Source of the DNA: Cryptomeria japonica
Taxonomy: Eukaryota > Streptophyta > Pinopsida > Cupressales > Cupressaceae
DNA length: 64,000 bases
NCBI RefSeq assembly: GCF_030272615.1
Contig: NC_081409.1
Span: 26,793,406-26,857,405, forward strand
Direction: 5' to 3'
Shown: positions 1-10,739 of the stretch, one piece after another
How the letters are laid out: every line of letters begins with the position of its first letter
Position numbering within the stretch: position 1 is the first letter of the stretch
Notes under the pieces: generated by a model
What the model saw: the letters and a program-made list of their open reading frames with translations, nothing else
Database searches by the model: none
Told to the model about the DNA's origin: nothing
Made by a program: the position numbers and the translations under genes

Positions 1-1255
1 AGGCTACTTCCCAGGAGTTGGAGACATTCAGTGGTCTGCCGACCAACCGGTTACAAAGCAAATCATGGAAAGCCTTCAAGCGGTTGGAACCGGTTATTCA
101 GAAGTTCTGAACAAATACTTTGATGAGTTTAGACGCAAGATGAGCCAAAGAATGAGAATATCAGGTGATATTGTCAAGAAATATGAAGATGACATCTGCT
201 TCACCATCAAAGTTGATGAGTGCATAATGGAGGCAGTTGAGCCAAGACACGAAGAAGTGGAACCGATTGGATATGAGGTAATGTACGATATACTAGATGG
301 GTATGCCTCTACCCTACTTGCCTCACCCCTTGATCCAAAGGCAAAGAGAACCGGCACCTATTTGGAAAGGGTAACATCGGTTGAAGAACCCTCAGTAAAG
401 AAGGGAAAGGCAGTGCCTTTAGCATAAGCACTGATTACTGCAACAAGTCCCAAAGTGACCAAGCGATCACTAGTAAAGAAGAAATCAGAAGCTGCACCCG
501 CCAAAGTCTTTGAGAGGAAGTGGAAGACAAAAAGAAACACACCAGACTCAGAGGGCACTGTGTCTGAAGAACAACCTAAGAAGACCAGGTAAATGAGGAA
601 AAAGACAAAGAATGAACCGGCAACATCTGCACTGGTAAATATTGATATTTCCTCTTACATACCTTTGACACATTGTCAAAGAACAATTAAGAATATTAGA
701 AGAAAAGTGCTTGGTGATTTGAAAGAATGCTTTGATGATTTTAATGATGATGAAAAGGAAGAAATCGAACAAGAAGTCATTAATTATTTATGTATTAATG
801 ACCGGTGGCCTTCAGAAATTAAGTCTGAGACACCTGATTCTTTATTTAATTCTTTAGATAACAAATGGCGCATTGCCATGGAGAAGGAACAGGAAATAAG
901 ATAGGAAGTATTTGCACAATACTTTCCTGATGTGCCCAAAATAGAACTTTATGAAGTGATGGAAAGATATAAGGGCCTCTTCTTCATTAGAAGAAGGAGA
1001 CTCCTATTGCTTGAAGGAAAAGTCCCAGAAGTGGTCAAAGATACCCACTCCCTTGCTCAATCTACTTTAAGGTTGCATCAAGTGGTCAAAGCCAACGAAA
1101 AGGCTGAGAAAGAACCAGAAATCACTCAACTGGATGAAGTTTATGATAGTGAAGGAGAACCGGTCACTACTCAATTGGACCCTATTGATGTCGATGCCTT
1201 GAATGGTGAAAATCTTACTCCGGATGCACCAACAGAAACAACAGGTCAGGAGAAA

Positions 1256-1610
1256 TAGGAGGAAGAAAAGAGAAAACAAGCAGAAGAGGAAAAGAAGCAA
1301 AAGGAAGAGAAGAGAAAAGAGGAAGAGAAGAGAAAAGAGGAAGAAAAGAGAAAAGAAGAGGAGAATAAGAAACAAGAAGAAGAGGAGAAGAAAAAGGAAG
1401 AGGAGAAGAGAAAGGAAGAGGAGGAGAAGAAACAGGCAGAGAAGAAGAAACATGAAGAGGAGAAGAAGAAGAAGAAGGATGAAGACGAAGAGAAACTGAA
1501 AGAAGAGGAGAAGCAGAAAGAAAAGAATAGAAAGACAGAGGAAGAGGAGAAAAAGAAGGCGGAAGAGGACAAGAAAAGAGGTAAAGAGAAAGAGGAAGTG
1601 ACACAGAGCA
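1256..1610 (+). repeat. Glu/Lys/Arg-rich low-complexity coding repeat
   Basis: Purine-only repeats of the type GAAGAGAAGAGAAAAGAG encode EEKRKEEEKRK-like heptads, which suggests a long charged single alpha helix. The repeat sits in frame with the flanking accessory gene. Long Phe/Leu/Ser frames on the opposite strand are artefacts of this composition. Confidence 0.75.
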
Positions 1611-2383
1611 CTCAGGCGGAGACACCAAAGGCTACCAGTAGTCAAGCCGAACCGGCTGACATTACCAGTCCCATTGACCTCCAGTCTGCAAATGAATTGG
1701 AGCTGCTACAAAGCATTAAGCTTGCTCAAGAGTGATTGGATGCTCTAAGGAGGAAAAAGGAGGAAGATGTGATTCAAACTGCGGTGGAAACACTCACCAA
1801 TTTGATACCTGGTACCAACCTCCCCATTACTGATTCCTCTCTTGCCCAATTAAAGCTCCTATACACAGTTGTAGATGACCTGGTGCAAAGCCTGGAAGAA
1901 GTTGTTGAAGTCAGTGCCCAAAAGAAGCATCAAAAGGCTTTGGACACTGTCTTGGTGAAAAAGTTAACTGAGCTCCGATCCAATCTACAAAAGGCACAGA
2001 AGGACATCAGAGATGCAATGGATGAGGGCAAATTACTGCTCAATAAGATTTGTCAACCCCATCTATTCTGTGATGATGTACTTACTCGGAAAGACAAACT
2101 GCAAATTGATATGCAATCATTCATAAGCACCTTCAAGACTCCCTATGATTCCTTCACCACATATGGACAAACTGCTCACCGGTTTCAAATCCAGTCTGCA
2201 AGGATAGAGGCAGAGATAAGCAACCGGATACAAAATTTGTAGGAACTTCAACTGGTCCTACTGCCAAGACTGCAAATTCTTCATAAATGCTATCTCAATC
2301 TGGATGCCCTAATGGTCACTCAAGAGATGAGTACCTTGGATGCCATGGAAGAGAAGGTCTATAAGATGCAAACGAAGAATGAG

Positions 2384-2388
2384 GTTGC
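2384..2388. repeat. Target-site duplication GTTGC, left copy
   Basis: GTTGC directly precedes the 5' LTR and recurs at 8869-8873 directly after the 3' LTR. Five base pairs is the usual size for Ty1/copia integrases. Joining 2388 to 8874 keeps the interrupted accessory frame open for 30 more codons. Confidence 0.9.
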
Positions 2389-3179
2389 TATTGGCATATG
2401 CACACTCCAATGAGACATTGTAGGTGATTGAAGGTTTTTTCATTGATGGCAACCTTACAATCCTATGGCATTGGCAAGGCATTACACCGGCATCAGCAGA
2501 TTAAACTCTACACCGGCACTCAGACCACCAGCACTGGCAGAGAAAGGAAGAATACCGACACAGAGGCCGGCAAGATTTTTGTTATATTATATTTTGTTTA
2601 TTATTGTAAAAACTTTGAAAGCCGACTTGATATCATTGTAAAATGACTTATATATATAAGAAGTCATTGCAGAACATTTAAAAAATGGATAAAGAAAAAT
2701 TATTAGGCAGACCTATTATGTGAAATATAGGTTAAAGGATTTATGTAAGAAGCAGAGCAGAAACCAGTACTGAATCTGGCATTATAGATGCTATTGTAAA
2801 GCATAACAAGATATTGGATTTGTATAATCCACATTGTAAGTCAGTGAGACTTCCCATTGAGCAGTGAGCTCTAGGCAATTGGCCTTCCTGCATGTGGAGG
2901 CCCCTCTTGTAAGTAATATTCTCTTATTAGCCGGTAAGTGAATATTGTGGGTCACAAATCCCACCGAGGTTTTTCCCACACCGGGTTTCCTTGTTAAAAT
3001 ACTGTGTTATGGTGTGTTTCTTATGTGGTTGCTTTCATTTCTGTTTATTGCATTATTTCTTGCATATTGGTACACTGTTATAATATGTTCTACATGTTTT
3101 AAGTTAAGAAATTCAAACAACCGGTCAGATACTGATTCACCCCCCCCCCGGCCTCTCAGTATCTGTGGGAATCCTAACA
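2389..3179 (+). repeat. 5' LTR of nested element
   Basis: Begins TATTGGCATATGCAC and ends GAATCCTAACA, the same ends as 8078-8868. The start is TA rather than the usual TG in both copies. It contains TATATATAAG (about 2650), a likely TATA box, and a C-run shortly before the end, shared with the other Copia-type LTRs in the window. Confidence 0.92.
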
Positions 3180-3181
3180 AT

Positions 3182-3193
3182 TGGTATCAGAGC
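3182..3193 (+). other. Primer binding site (initiator-Met tRNA)
   Basis: TGGTATCAGAGC, two bases after the LTR end, is the standard Ty1/copia minus-strand primer site complementary to the 3' end of plant initiator-methionine tRNA. Confidence 0.93.
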
Positions 3194-3199
3194 TTGGTC

Positions 3200-4359
3200 C
3201 TCTATTTTCAGAAGCCTAACAGCTTGAGGAAGATCTTGACACCGGTAAAGATGGAAAATCTGATGAAGTAGCTCTCTCAGACTATGATGCAGAAAAATAA
3301 AAAAACATCAAACTTGAAGATGATCTAAAGGCAGCTCAGGATATCATTCAGGCACTTCAAGAGAATTTTACCATTGCAAGAAACAAGAGAAGAGAATTTT
3401 GTGAAAAGATGCAAAATGAGAATGATGAAAAGGAATCACTTAATGAACAGATAAGCAAGCTGAAACAAGAGAACATGACAACAAAGAATGAGATGCAAGA
3501 TATGACCATGAGATTCTATAAAGAAATTGAAGATAGGAAGAAGAATGAAGAAGAATCGACCAAAAGACTAAGTGATGCAGCAAATGAGAACACAAGACTT
3601 AGCTATGAAAATGACCTATTGAAGACAGATCTGATGCATACACAGAATGACTCCAATCAACTGATGAGACAAAAAGAGATCTTACAAAGAGAAATGGATA
3701 TTGCAAATCAACACAAAGACAAATTCAAGAAAAGATCAGAAGAACTTGGTGGCTTGTTGAAGATTCAAAAACCTAATGGTGATACTTGTGGAATTGGCTT
3801 TGAAGCAGGAGAAAGCTCCAGTACTGCAAACACTCAAGATCACAATAAACCGGTAAGGCAACCTAATGCTTATAAATTCAATGGAAAATGCTTTAACCGT
3901 AATAAGTATGGGCATAGAGAAAATCAATGTAGATCTAGAAATTATCAGAACATCAACACACCCACCGGTCAATGTTCAAAATGCTACAAAGTTGGTCACA
4001 ACTCTGAAAATTGCAGAATGAATGTAAGATGTTATGTTTCTGGAAGATTTGGACACTTATCTAATCAATGTAGAACATAAACCAGCATAGGTTATGGCAA
4101 AGATATTTAGAAAAATAATGTGACTTGCTATGCATGTAATAAGATTGGACATATTGCAAAATTCTGTAGAAGTAAAGGATCACCGACAGACAACAAAAGT
4201 TCTAGCTTGAAAGGAAAAGAAAAAGTTGAAGAGGTTAAGCAAGAATTCTCAAAACAATGGATTAGAAGGTATGACCTAAATGTTGGGAATACTCCTCCAC
4301 CGATAGAACCAATCAATGCTTCACCGTCAGGACAGAGTAGTGCTTCACCGGCAGGATAG
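3200..4359 (+). pseudogene. gag: gag nucleocapsid (coiled coil plus four zinc knuckles)
   Basis: Frame 1 encodes a long heptad-rich coiled coil (about 3300-3760) followed by four CCHC-like knuckles: CFNRNKYGHRENQC, CSKCYKVGHNSENC, CYVSGRFGHLSNQC and CYACNKIGHIAKFC. The second cysteine has become Arg in knuckle 1 and Ser in knuckle 3, so only knuckles 2 and 4 could still bind zinc. Stops lie near 3298, at 4078 and 4357. A gag of this type packages element RNA in cytoplasmic particles. Knuckle spacing and the linker (NAYKFNG) match the gag at 29.6 kb, so the two are of one family. The start codon is uncertain because an early stop precedes the long frame. Confidence 0.82.
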
Positions 4360-4550
4360 CGTAGTACTCCACCAATAGGAAGCTCTTCATCAAACTGAAG
4401 AAAATCTTCTTTGAGGGTTTGGAAATAAATGAGATATATTCTATTATTCCCTCGGTTAATGGTAAGAAGTTGGAAATTGCTTCATTACCGGCAGACAATG
4501 TTAAGTGACTACTTAACCGGCATGCATTAAATATGATAGATGGCAAATAG
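4360..4550 (+). other. Short open remnant and spacer between gag and accessory gene
   Basis: About 43 codons (from about 4380, containing KKIFFEGLEINEIYSIIPSV) are open in a different frame from gag and may be the shifted end of the gag ORF. No pol motif is seen here or in the next 300 bases. Confidence 0.35.
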
Positions 4551-4552
4551 AC

Positions 4553-4562
4553 TTTATAAATT
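4553..4562 (+). promoter_or_regulatory. Candidate internal TATA box for the accessory gene
   Basis: CTTTATAAAT lies about 150 bases before the first ATG (4706) of the accessory gene and far inside the element. A start about 30 bases downstream would give a 5' leader of about 120 bases without needing LTR-driven transcription. This is position and motif only. Confidence 0.4.
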
Positions 4563-4705
4563 TGTGATTTTGGCTCCATTTCACTTCACCAAGATTTCAA
4601 ACATTCGAAGAGCACAAAATTTGTTGAGCTAAAGCATTTCGAGCAAAGAGGCAAAGGCATTTGAGCAATCATTCCATCCAAAGGCAGAAAGAGGTATTTA
4701 TCATC

Positions 4706-7700
4706 ATGGCATCTACCTCTGCACTTGAATATATAGCAAACCCTACTATAGTTGAGGTTATAAAACGCCCTAGGTCTGTGTTTCAACTAGTTCCCAAAAT
4801 AGCAAACAAGGATGACAATACAGGTGCTTTTTCTCAAATTCCAAAAGGAGTTGTTTATGTTGAAGACCCCAGAATATACATCCATTGCAACATAGAGGAA
4901 TTAGGAGATGAAGATGTGATGATTCCAAAAATATAAAACCTGAACATAAAATTATTGAAACCCTAGGATTTACTGAAATCCTTAGCATTCCTGAATTTCC
5001 CAAGGATGTGATTGGGATAGTTTTGAGCAGGGTACATGGTGAATTTTTCTGGTTAGATGCAATTCACAAAATTACCAAGGAAGTTGTGAAAGTTGTCATA
5101 GGGTTACCCTCCACCAGTAAAAGACCAGACAAGACTAAAAAGGTCTCAAATGACCTAGTAACTAAACTAACTAGTGCAACATCCGATAAAAGGTCCTTGA
5201 GAGTCAATGATGTAACTGACATAAATGTGAGATTCATCAGCATGATTTTAGGGTATAAAGCTACTCATGCAAATAGACTTAACTCAATTTCAAGTTTATG
5301 CATTAAGAGTGCTTATGACATGATTACAGAAAATGTGATAATTGATATATGTGAGTGGTTAAAAGATGAGCTGATTGATAACTTAGGCAAAATCAAGAAG
5401 GATAAGAAAGGAACTTTTAGGTTTGGAAATCTACTTGTATGCTTAATGCTACACATAACCAAACAAGCTCCCGGTATAGGCCATAAAGAGTTTGGATTTG
5501 ATATACCGGTAGGGAAATAGTTAACAGACCTATTTAATAACATGGGTGAAGACAAAGAAAAGAATATCCATGAATACTTCCAAGCATTAAAGGCCAAAAT
5601 GAAGAAAAGAATCAGGCTATCACAGAAAATTGTTGACAAGTATAAGGATGAAATATGTTTTGTAATAAAAAAGGATGAGATATGGATGGAAGAAGTCATC
5701 CCAAGAATAATTTGGGTAACGGAGATGGGTTATGAGACCATAGAAAGTCAAATTCAATCTCATAAAAGAGTGAAAAAGGTTGAGGCAGTTGTGAGAAGAG
5801 GATCTAGACAGGCTAAGGCTATTAAAGAAGATGTACTGAAGCAAACCGGTATCACTGAGGAAGAGTTAGGAACTTTACAACCTGAAACTCATCTATCACC
5901 GGTAGCTACTTCTTCAGAGAATGACATGCCAACAACTTTCAAAAGAGTTGTAAGGAAAAGAGATCCTTCACCGGCAACCACACCCTCGCCTAGAACGACT
6001 AGACAGAAACAACAGGCAGTGAGGTCTCCAGTTAAGAAAACTACACCAAAGAAGAAGCTGACACCAAAGAAGAAGAAGAGGACGCAATAAAACTTGGCCC
6101 CTCTTGACAAATTATTGAATGAAATCATAGAGGAAGGAAAACTAAAGAACATAGAGAAATTGTATGATACTTTGACAGCAGATGAAAAAGAACAAGTGGA
6201 AAATAGTGTTATTTTGCACATGGACATGTATAAGAAATTTTTAATGGAAGTGGTAGATGAACTATTTAAAAGATCGGAAGCAAGAAGACAAGCTGTTGTA
6301 GAGCTTGACAAGAAAATCAAAATAGAAAAGTTACTTGTTGTTTACCCAGTGAACTCGCCTAAGGAAATAGATGACCTAATTGCAGAAGCCAACCTATCAG
6401 TATTCTCTACAAAACACCGACATATTGTATTAATGGTTGGAAGAGTCAATGAGGTAATTGAGGAAACAAAAAATGCATGGGATATATTCCTAGTTGAAAA
6501 AGAAAACCAGGAAGAGTACATGTACCCCAAACCAATAAAGGTATATCAGAAGGACAAGGACAAGGGTAAAGGAAAGGTTGGTGGACCTCCTAGTATAAAA
6601 GTAAAAGATAACTTACTCCCACCACCTCCAATTACATCATCGATAATAACAAATACTGAAGATCAACCGGCAGTTGAGAATATGGATGTAGAGGATATAA
6701 ATCCTAATCCTGAAGTACTATACACAGTAGATGTTGATACACAAAAGGTCAACATTGTGGTAGATAAAGATACAACAGGTAAGACAGACATGGCTAATAA
6801 GACACCGGTAACTAATCAAACTGACAACACACAAGAAAAAATGATAGATGATAGCACAGGAGAACAGTTAGAAACTCAGATTGAGACTAAGAAAGAACAA
6901 CAGACAGAAAAACAAGAAGAGCAACAAGCTCCAAAACAGGAACAGGAATAGATTCATGTGGAAACAGTGCAACCGACAACAAGAGAAGTACAAAAACCAT
7001 TTCTTAAGGAAATGGAAACACAAACAGACCTACCAGAGGTCACTACAAGCTTGGTTACTTCTACCACCAACGGAATTCAGAATGTTGGTTCCTCATCAGC
7101 AGGTTATAAATCAACAAATGTAACAAAAGTACTTTTAGATTCTATGAAAAGGATAACAGATTGTAGTTCATAGGCCTATAAAGCTATAGATGACACAATC
7201 CCAGTTTTGAAGAGGCTAGCTCCTAACTGCAATATAGACAATAAAGATTCATTAAGCCAAATTGACATTTTGTCCAAGTACATCACTGAGAACACAGTGA
7301 CAATTGAGCAAATAAAGGAAGAGGCATTGAAGAATAAGATGGAAATTGAAAAGCAGAAATTCTTTGAGGATCAGATAAAGAAGTGTACAAGGGAATTTGA
7401 CACACTTCTACCGGAACTATGTAACTTACTGAAGGAATTCAAAACTCTGTACAAAGACATATGCAAGACAAACCTACTAACAACCGACATAGATAAGCAG
7501 ATGAGCAAGGTACAAGATGAAATCAATAAACTTGCAGATAGTATTATTAAATCACCTGATACATTATCAGTTTTTTAACAGAAGATAACAAGTTTTGAGG
7601 AAGATTTACTTAAGTTAGGAAGAGAAAAGGAGAGAATAGTAGATAAGGCAAAGAATTTGAGACTAAGACTAAGTCCAAGATTGGACTATCTAGCATACAT

Positions 7701-7884
7701 GCGGAAGGAAATATCTGAGGCACTAGTACAAGGACAGAGAATACCGGCAGAGCATATGCAGCACCTCACTGGTACAGTTCAAAGAACAGATGCAGCTATA
7801 AAGGATAGCAAGAAGTTTATGGATAGTATAAACTTGATTTTGGCTGATCTTTTTCAAATGGTGACCACACAGTTACAAGGTTGA
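4706..7884 (+). pseudogene. LTR-element accessory gene, copy 2 (mobile-domain-like plus coiled coil)
   Basis: About 1060 codons from ATG 4706 (MASTSALEYIANP). One frameshift near 4935 joins frame 2 to frame 1. Frame 1 then runs to 7884 with stops at 5518, 6088, 6949, 7171 and 7576. The N-terminal half has a compact domain (about 4940-5560; FFWLDAIHKITKEVVKVVIG near its start) reminiscent of plant transposon or mobile-domain folds. The middle is Lys/Arg rich (5920-6090), then acidic and Gln/Glu rich (6640-6950). The C-terminus is helical and coiled-coil (7200-7880). Copy 1 and the minus-strand copy at 46.9-48.5 kb are colinear with it. No enzyme active site was seen. It replaces pol in this element. 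Whether it is a captured host gene or a Sirevirus-type extra ORF cannot be decided here. Confidence 0.65.
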
Positions 7885-7929
7885 CACTACAACTCTATTG
7901 ACACCTTGACAATCTTTGTCATTGATGCC

Positions 7930-8074
7930 AAAGGGGGAGTAGAAGTATGAGAAAATAAGAAAAATAATTGGCAGAAGAATTGTCTACTCAGGGGGAGCAT
8001 ATCTTTTTGGTAACATATTTTTGGATACACTTTTGAATTTTCTCATGAGTGTTGCCATCAATGCCAAAGGGGGA
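7930..8074 (+). other. Triple polypurine tract, nested element
   Basis: Three G-runs precede the 3' LTR: AAAGGGGGAG at 7930-7939, CAGGGGGAG at 7989-7997 and AAAGGGGGA at 8066-8074, the last three bases from the LTR. The same three-tract order is seen at 9030-9243 and, inverted, at 46691-46845. Polypurine tracts prime plus-strand DNA synthesis. Confidence 0.8.
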
Positions 8075-8077
8075 TAT

Positions 8078-8868
8078 TATTTGCATATGCACACTCCAAT
8101 GAGACATTGTAGGTGATTGAAGGTTTTGTCATTGATGGCAACCTTACAATCCTATGGCACCGGCAAGGCATTACATCGGCATCAGCAGATCAGACTCTAC
8201 ACTGGCACTCAGACCACCGGCACCGGTAGAGAAAGGAAGCATACTGGCACAGAGGCCGACAGGATTTTTGTTATATTATATTTTGTTTATTATTGTAAAA
8301 ACTTTGAAAGCCGACTTGATATCATTGTAAAATGACTTATATATATAAGAAGTCATTGGAGAACATTTAAAAAATGGATAAAGAAAAATTATTAGGCAGA
8401 CCTATTATGCGAAATATAAGTTAAAGGATTTATGTAAGAAGCAGAGCAGAAACCGGTATTGAATCTGGCATTATAGATGCTATTGTAAAGCAGTACAAGA
8501 TATTGGATTTGTATAATCCACATTGTAAGTCAGTGAGACTTCCCATTGAGTAATGAGCTCTAGGCAATTGGCCTTCCTGCATGTGCAGGCCCCTTTTGTA
8601 AGTAATATTCTCTTATTGGCCAATAAGTGAATATTGTGGGTCACAAATCCCACCGAGGTTTTTCCCACACTGGGTTTCCTCGTTAAAATACTGTGTTATG
8701 GTGTATTTCTTATGTGGTTACCTTCATTTCTATTTCTTGCATTATTTCTTGCATACTGGTACACTGTTATAATATGTTCTACATGTTTTAAGTTAAGAAA
8801 TTCAAACAACCGGTCAGATATTGATTCACCCCCCCCCCCCCCTCTCAGTATTTGTGGGAATCCTAACA
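8078..8868 (+). repeat. 3' LTR of nested element
   Basis: 791 bp, matching 2389-3179 with roughly 40 differences, most of them transitions and many at CCGG sites. Begins TATTTGCATATG and ends CCTAACA, followed by the GTTGC target duplication. Confidence 0.92.
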
Positions 8869-8873
8869 GTTGC
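8869..8873. repeat. Target-site duplication GTTGC, right copy
   Basis: Pairs with 2384-2388 and directly follows the 3' LTR terminus. Confidence 0.9.
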
Positions 8874-8967
8874 TACCTCATTGCTTGAGTCATGGTCCTT
8901 ATCCATGAAGACATTTATGCAGGACTTTAAATCAGTTTTTGACAAGTTTCACTCTCTATTGTCATAA
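8874..8967 (+). pseudogene. LTR-element accessory gene, copy 1 (3' tail)
   Basis: This is the continuation of the frame broken at 2388. With one GTTGC removed, the codon GC+T is completed and 30 further codons stay open to TAA at 8965-8967. It is the true C-terminus of copy 1. Confidence 0.75.
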
Positions 8968-9029
8968 ACTCTTATTATTTTAATACTAATTGAACAGGGG
9001 TTATTCAGTTGTACTTTGTCATTGTTGGC

Positions 9030-9243
9030 AAAGGGGGAGTAGTATTCTGGTATTTAAAATTTTGATGCATGCTATGTATACTTTCATGTTTATCTCTGCA
9101 AGGAGTAGTATACATTGTATTTTCTGCAAAGGGATAGTGTATATGCTTAGGGGGGGTATTTTTTATTATGGCATAATTTTGTTGTAAAACACTTAGATGT
9201 CAAAAATTTTCCTAAGTGTTTCCATCAATGCCAAAGGGGGAGA
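9030..9243 (+). other. Triple polypurine tract, outer element
   Basis: G-runs at 9030-9039 (AAAGGGGGAG), 9150-9156 (seven G) and 9233-9243 (AAAGGGGGAGA), the last directly before the LTR start at 9245. The order and spacing are like those of the nested element. The intervening bases carry no convincing gene. Confidence 0.72.
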
Positions 9244-9244
9244 T

Positions 9245-10405
9245 TGTTGGCATTTTTGATGATTTTGTTGTGATTTTCATTGATGGACACACACTTGCTA
9301 TGAGATCACTTTTTGAATGTATGAATTATGCTCAACCGGTATTTGTTCCAAACCGGTATTATGTTGTAGTCTTTAGACTATCGATGTTATGCAAAAAAGT
9401 GTTTACCAATCTCAAACGGTATAAAGACCCAAGCGGCATGAAGAGCTCAAGCGAAGCAAAACAAAGGAGCTAGAAGTGGTACTTATCATTTTCCCAGTCT
9501 TCATTTTTGTCAAACCGGTAATCTGTTTGAACTGGTAAAGTTGTATAAACCGGTAATACTCCGTGATGAGTTACCAACCGGTATATTTTTATGATGAGTT
9601 ACCATCCACCGACACTTTGACAATGATTTTGTGTCGTGTTACCGAATGTGTCTAGATACACTGAACCTAGGAACTTGCAAAGTAATCCTTTTGGACCAAC
9701 ATGAAATCAGATTCCTTTTAAGGACATCATGTCTAGGGTTTAGCAGGAGAGTATGTGTGTAGCTGTTAGGTTTTTGGTGGTTGACGAAGTTCTTGTATGT
9801 GCAATCTTAACTGAGAAGATCAAGTCTGTGCTATAAGAGAATGTGGATTTACTGAAGACTGAAGTAATGTTGAAATGCATTAGCAATGAGCTACCATGGA
9901 TCTAATCAAACAAATTGTGCCATTTGCTAGATCATTCACTTGTTGATTACTCACATCTTTGACAAGTCAAAAACCCTTAACCGGGTAGGCCTAGAAAAGC
10001 CTTTGTAAATCCTCTAACAAGGTGATTCACATCTATGAATCTGAAATCCTATCACAAGGTAGTCTTTAATCAGACTTATCTCCTAACAGAGATTGAGATT
10101 CCTAACAGGATCTGTTCTGGTAAAGAACATTGTATGACCTTAACCAGTCTGGTTACTATTCTGCAGATAGTTACTTGTGAGTTTCATCTCACCATGGTTT
10201 TTCCCATTCGGGTTTTCATGTCAAAATCTCTTGTGTTATGGTGATTGTGCTTCTATGGGTGAATGCCTTATTTTCTATTTGGTTTGCATGTGTCTTAACC
10301 AATTTGTTTGTGAAACTGTTTTACCGATTTACTGCTAGGTTGTTAAAGTGTTTAAGTACAGTATTTTTTGGTATACTAATTCACCCCCCCTCTTAGAATT
10401 CATCA
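9245..10405 (+). repeat. 3' LTR of outer element
   Basis: Begins TGTTGGCATTTTTGATG after the polypurine tract and ends in or near AATTCATCA after a C-run (CACCCCCCCTCTTAG), the arrangement seen at the ends of the other Copia-type LTRs. At about 1.16 kb it is longer than the nested element's LTR and close to that of the Copia element at 27.75 kb. It is not followed by a primer site, so it is the 3' LTR; the 5' partner lies outside the window. The right edge is uncertain by a few bases. Confidence 0.7.
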
Positions 10406-10477
10406 TTTAGAAGTGATGATGTTATTGCCTAGTCCAAGTCGAGGCCCTCTGTTTGGACACCTAGGGGTCCTAGGGCA

Positions 10478-10590
10478 CCATGGTCCCAAGGGGGCGCCAT
10501 GGTCCCATCTGGGCGCCATGGTCCTAGTAGGGCATCATGGTCCCAGTAGGGCACCCTGGTCTACTAAGGTTTCCATGGTCCCTATTCGGG
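10478..10590. repeat. Minisatellite of about 19 bp
   Basis: About five imperfect units containing CCATGGTCCCA or CCATGGTCCTAGTAGGG. No promoter or coding role is evident. Confidence 0.7.
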
Positions 10591-10739
10591 GCGACGAATG
10601 ACGACACAGGATCAGGCGATGAATGCCAAAGTGATAAGATGATTGCATTGATTAGATAATGATAGATGATTGATCGATTACTGATGATAGATTACTTTGC
10701 ATTCTACATACACTACCGTCTCACCTTTCGGAGCCTTCA

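Larger units (their letters stand above)
1..2388 (+). pseudogene. LTR-element accessory gene, copy 1 (5' part; interrupted by nested element)
   Basis: One reading frame (frame 2) runs the whole stretch, broken by TAA or TAG at 425, 590, 902, 1256 and 2240 and TGA at 1733, with no obvious frameshift. Its start lies outside the window. It encodes, in order, a helical segment (around MSQRMRISGDIVKKYEDDIC) resembling RIRLSQKIVDKYKDEICF in the copy at 5.6 kb, a basic linker, an acidic stretch, about 115 residues of Glu/Lys/Arg repeats (1256-1600), then a coiled-coil C-terminus. The frame is cut at 2388 by an inserted LTR element and resumes at 8874. No catalytic motif is visible. By position (before the polypurine tracts and 3' LTR) it occupies the place of the env-like ORF of Sirevirus Copia elements. 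Homology to a true envelope is not supported, so I leave the function open. Confidence 0.6.
2389..8868 (+). mobile_element. Nested non-autonomous Copia-type (Sirevirus-like) LTR retrotransposon
   Basis: A complete 6480-bp element: two 791-bp LTRs (2389-3179 and 8078-8868), a primer binding site, a gag with coiled coil and zinc knuckles, a long accessory gene, three polypurine tracts and a GTTGC target duplication. No protease, integrase, reverse transcriptase or RNase H is found between gag and the accessory gene, so it must have moved with enzymes supplied in trans. Its gag resembles that of the pol-bearing Copia element at 28-34 kb. Multiple polypurine tracts and an extra 3' ORF are known Sirevirus traits, so that lineage is my best guess. 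My hand alignment gives about 40 LTR differences (about 5%), so the insertion is old. Confidence 0.88.

Noticed and set aside
1067-1645. Long minus-strand frames rich in Phe, Leu and Ser
   Set aside because: They are the reverse of the Glu/Lys/Arg repeat; three overlapping frames are open only because of purine-only composition.
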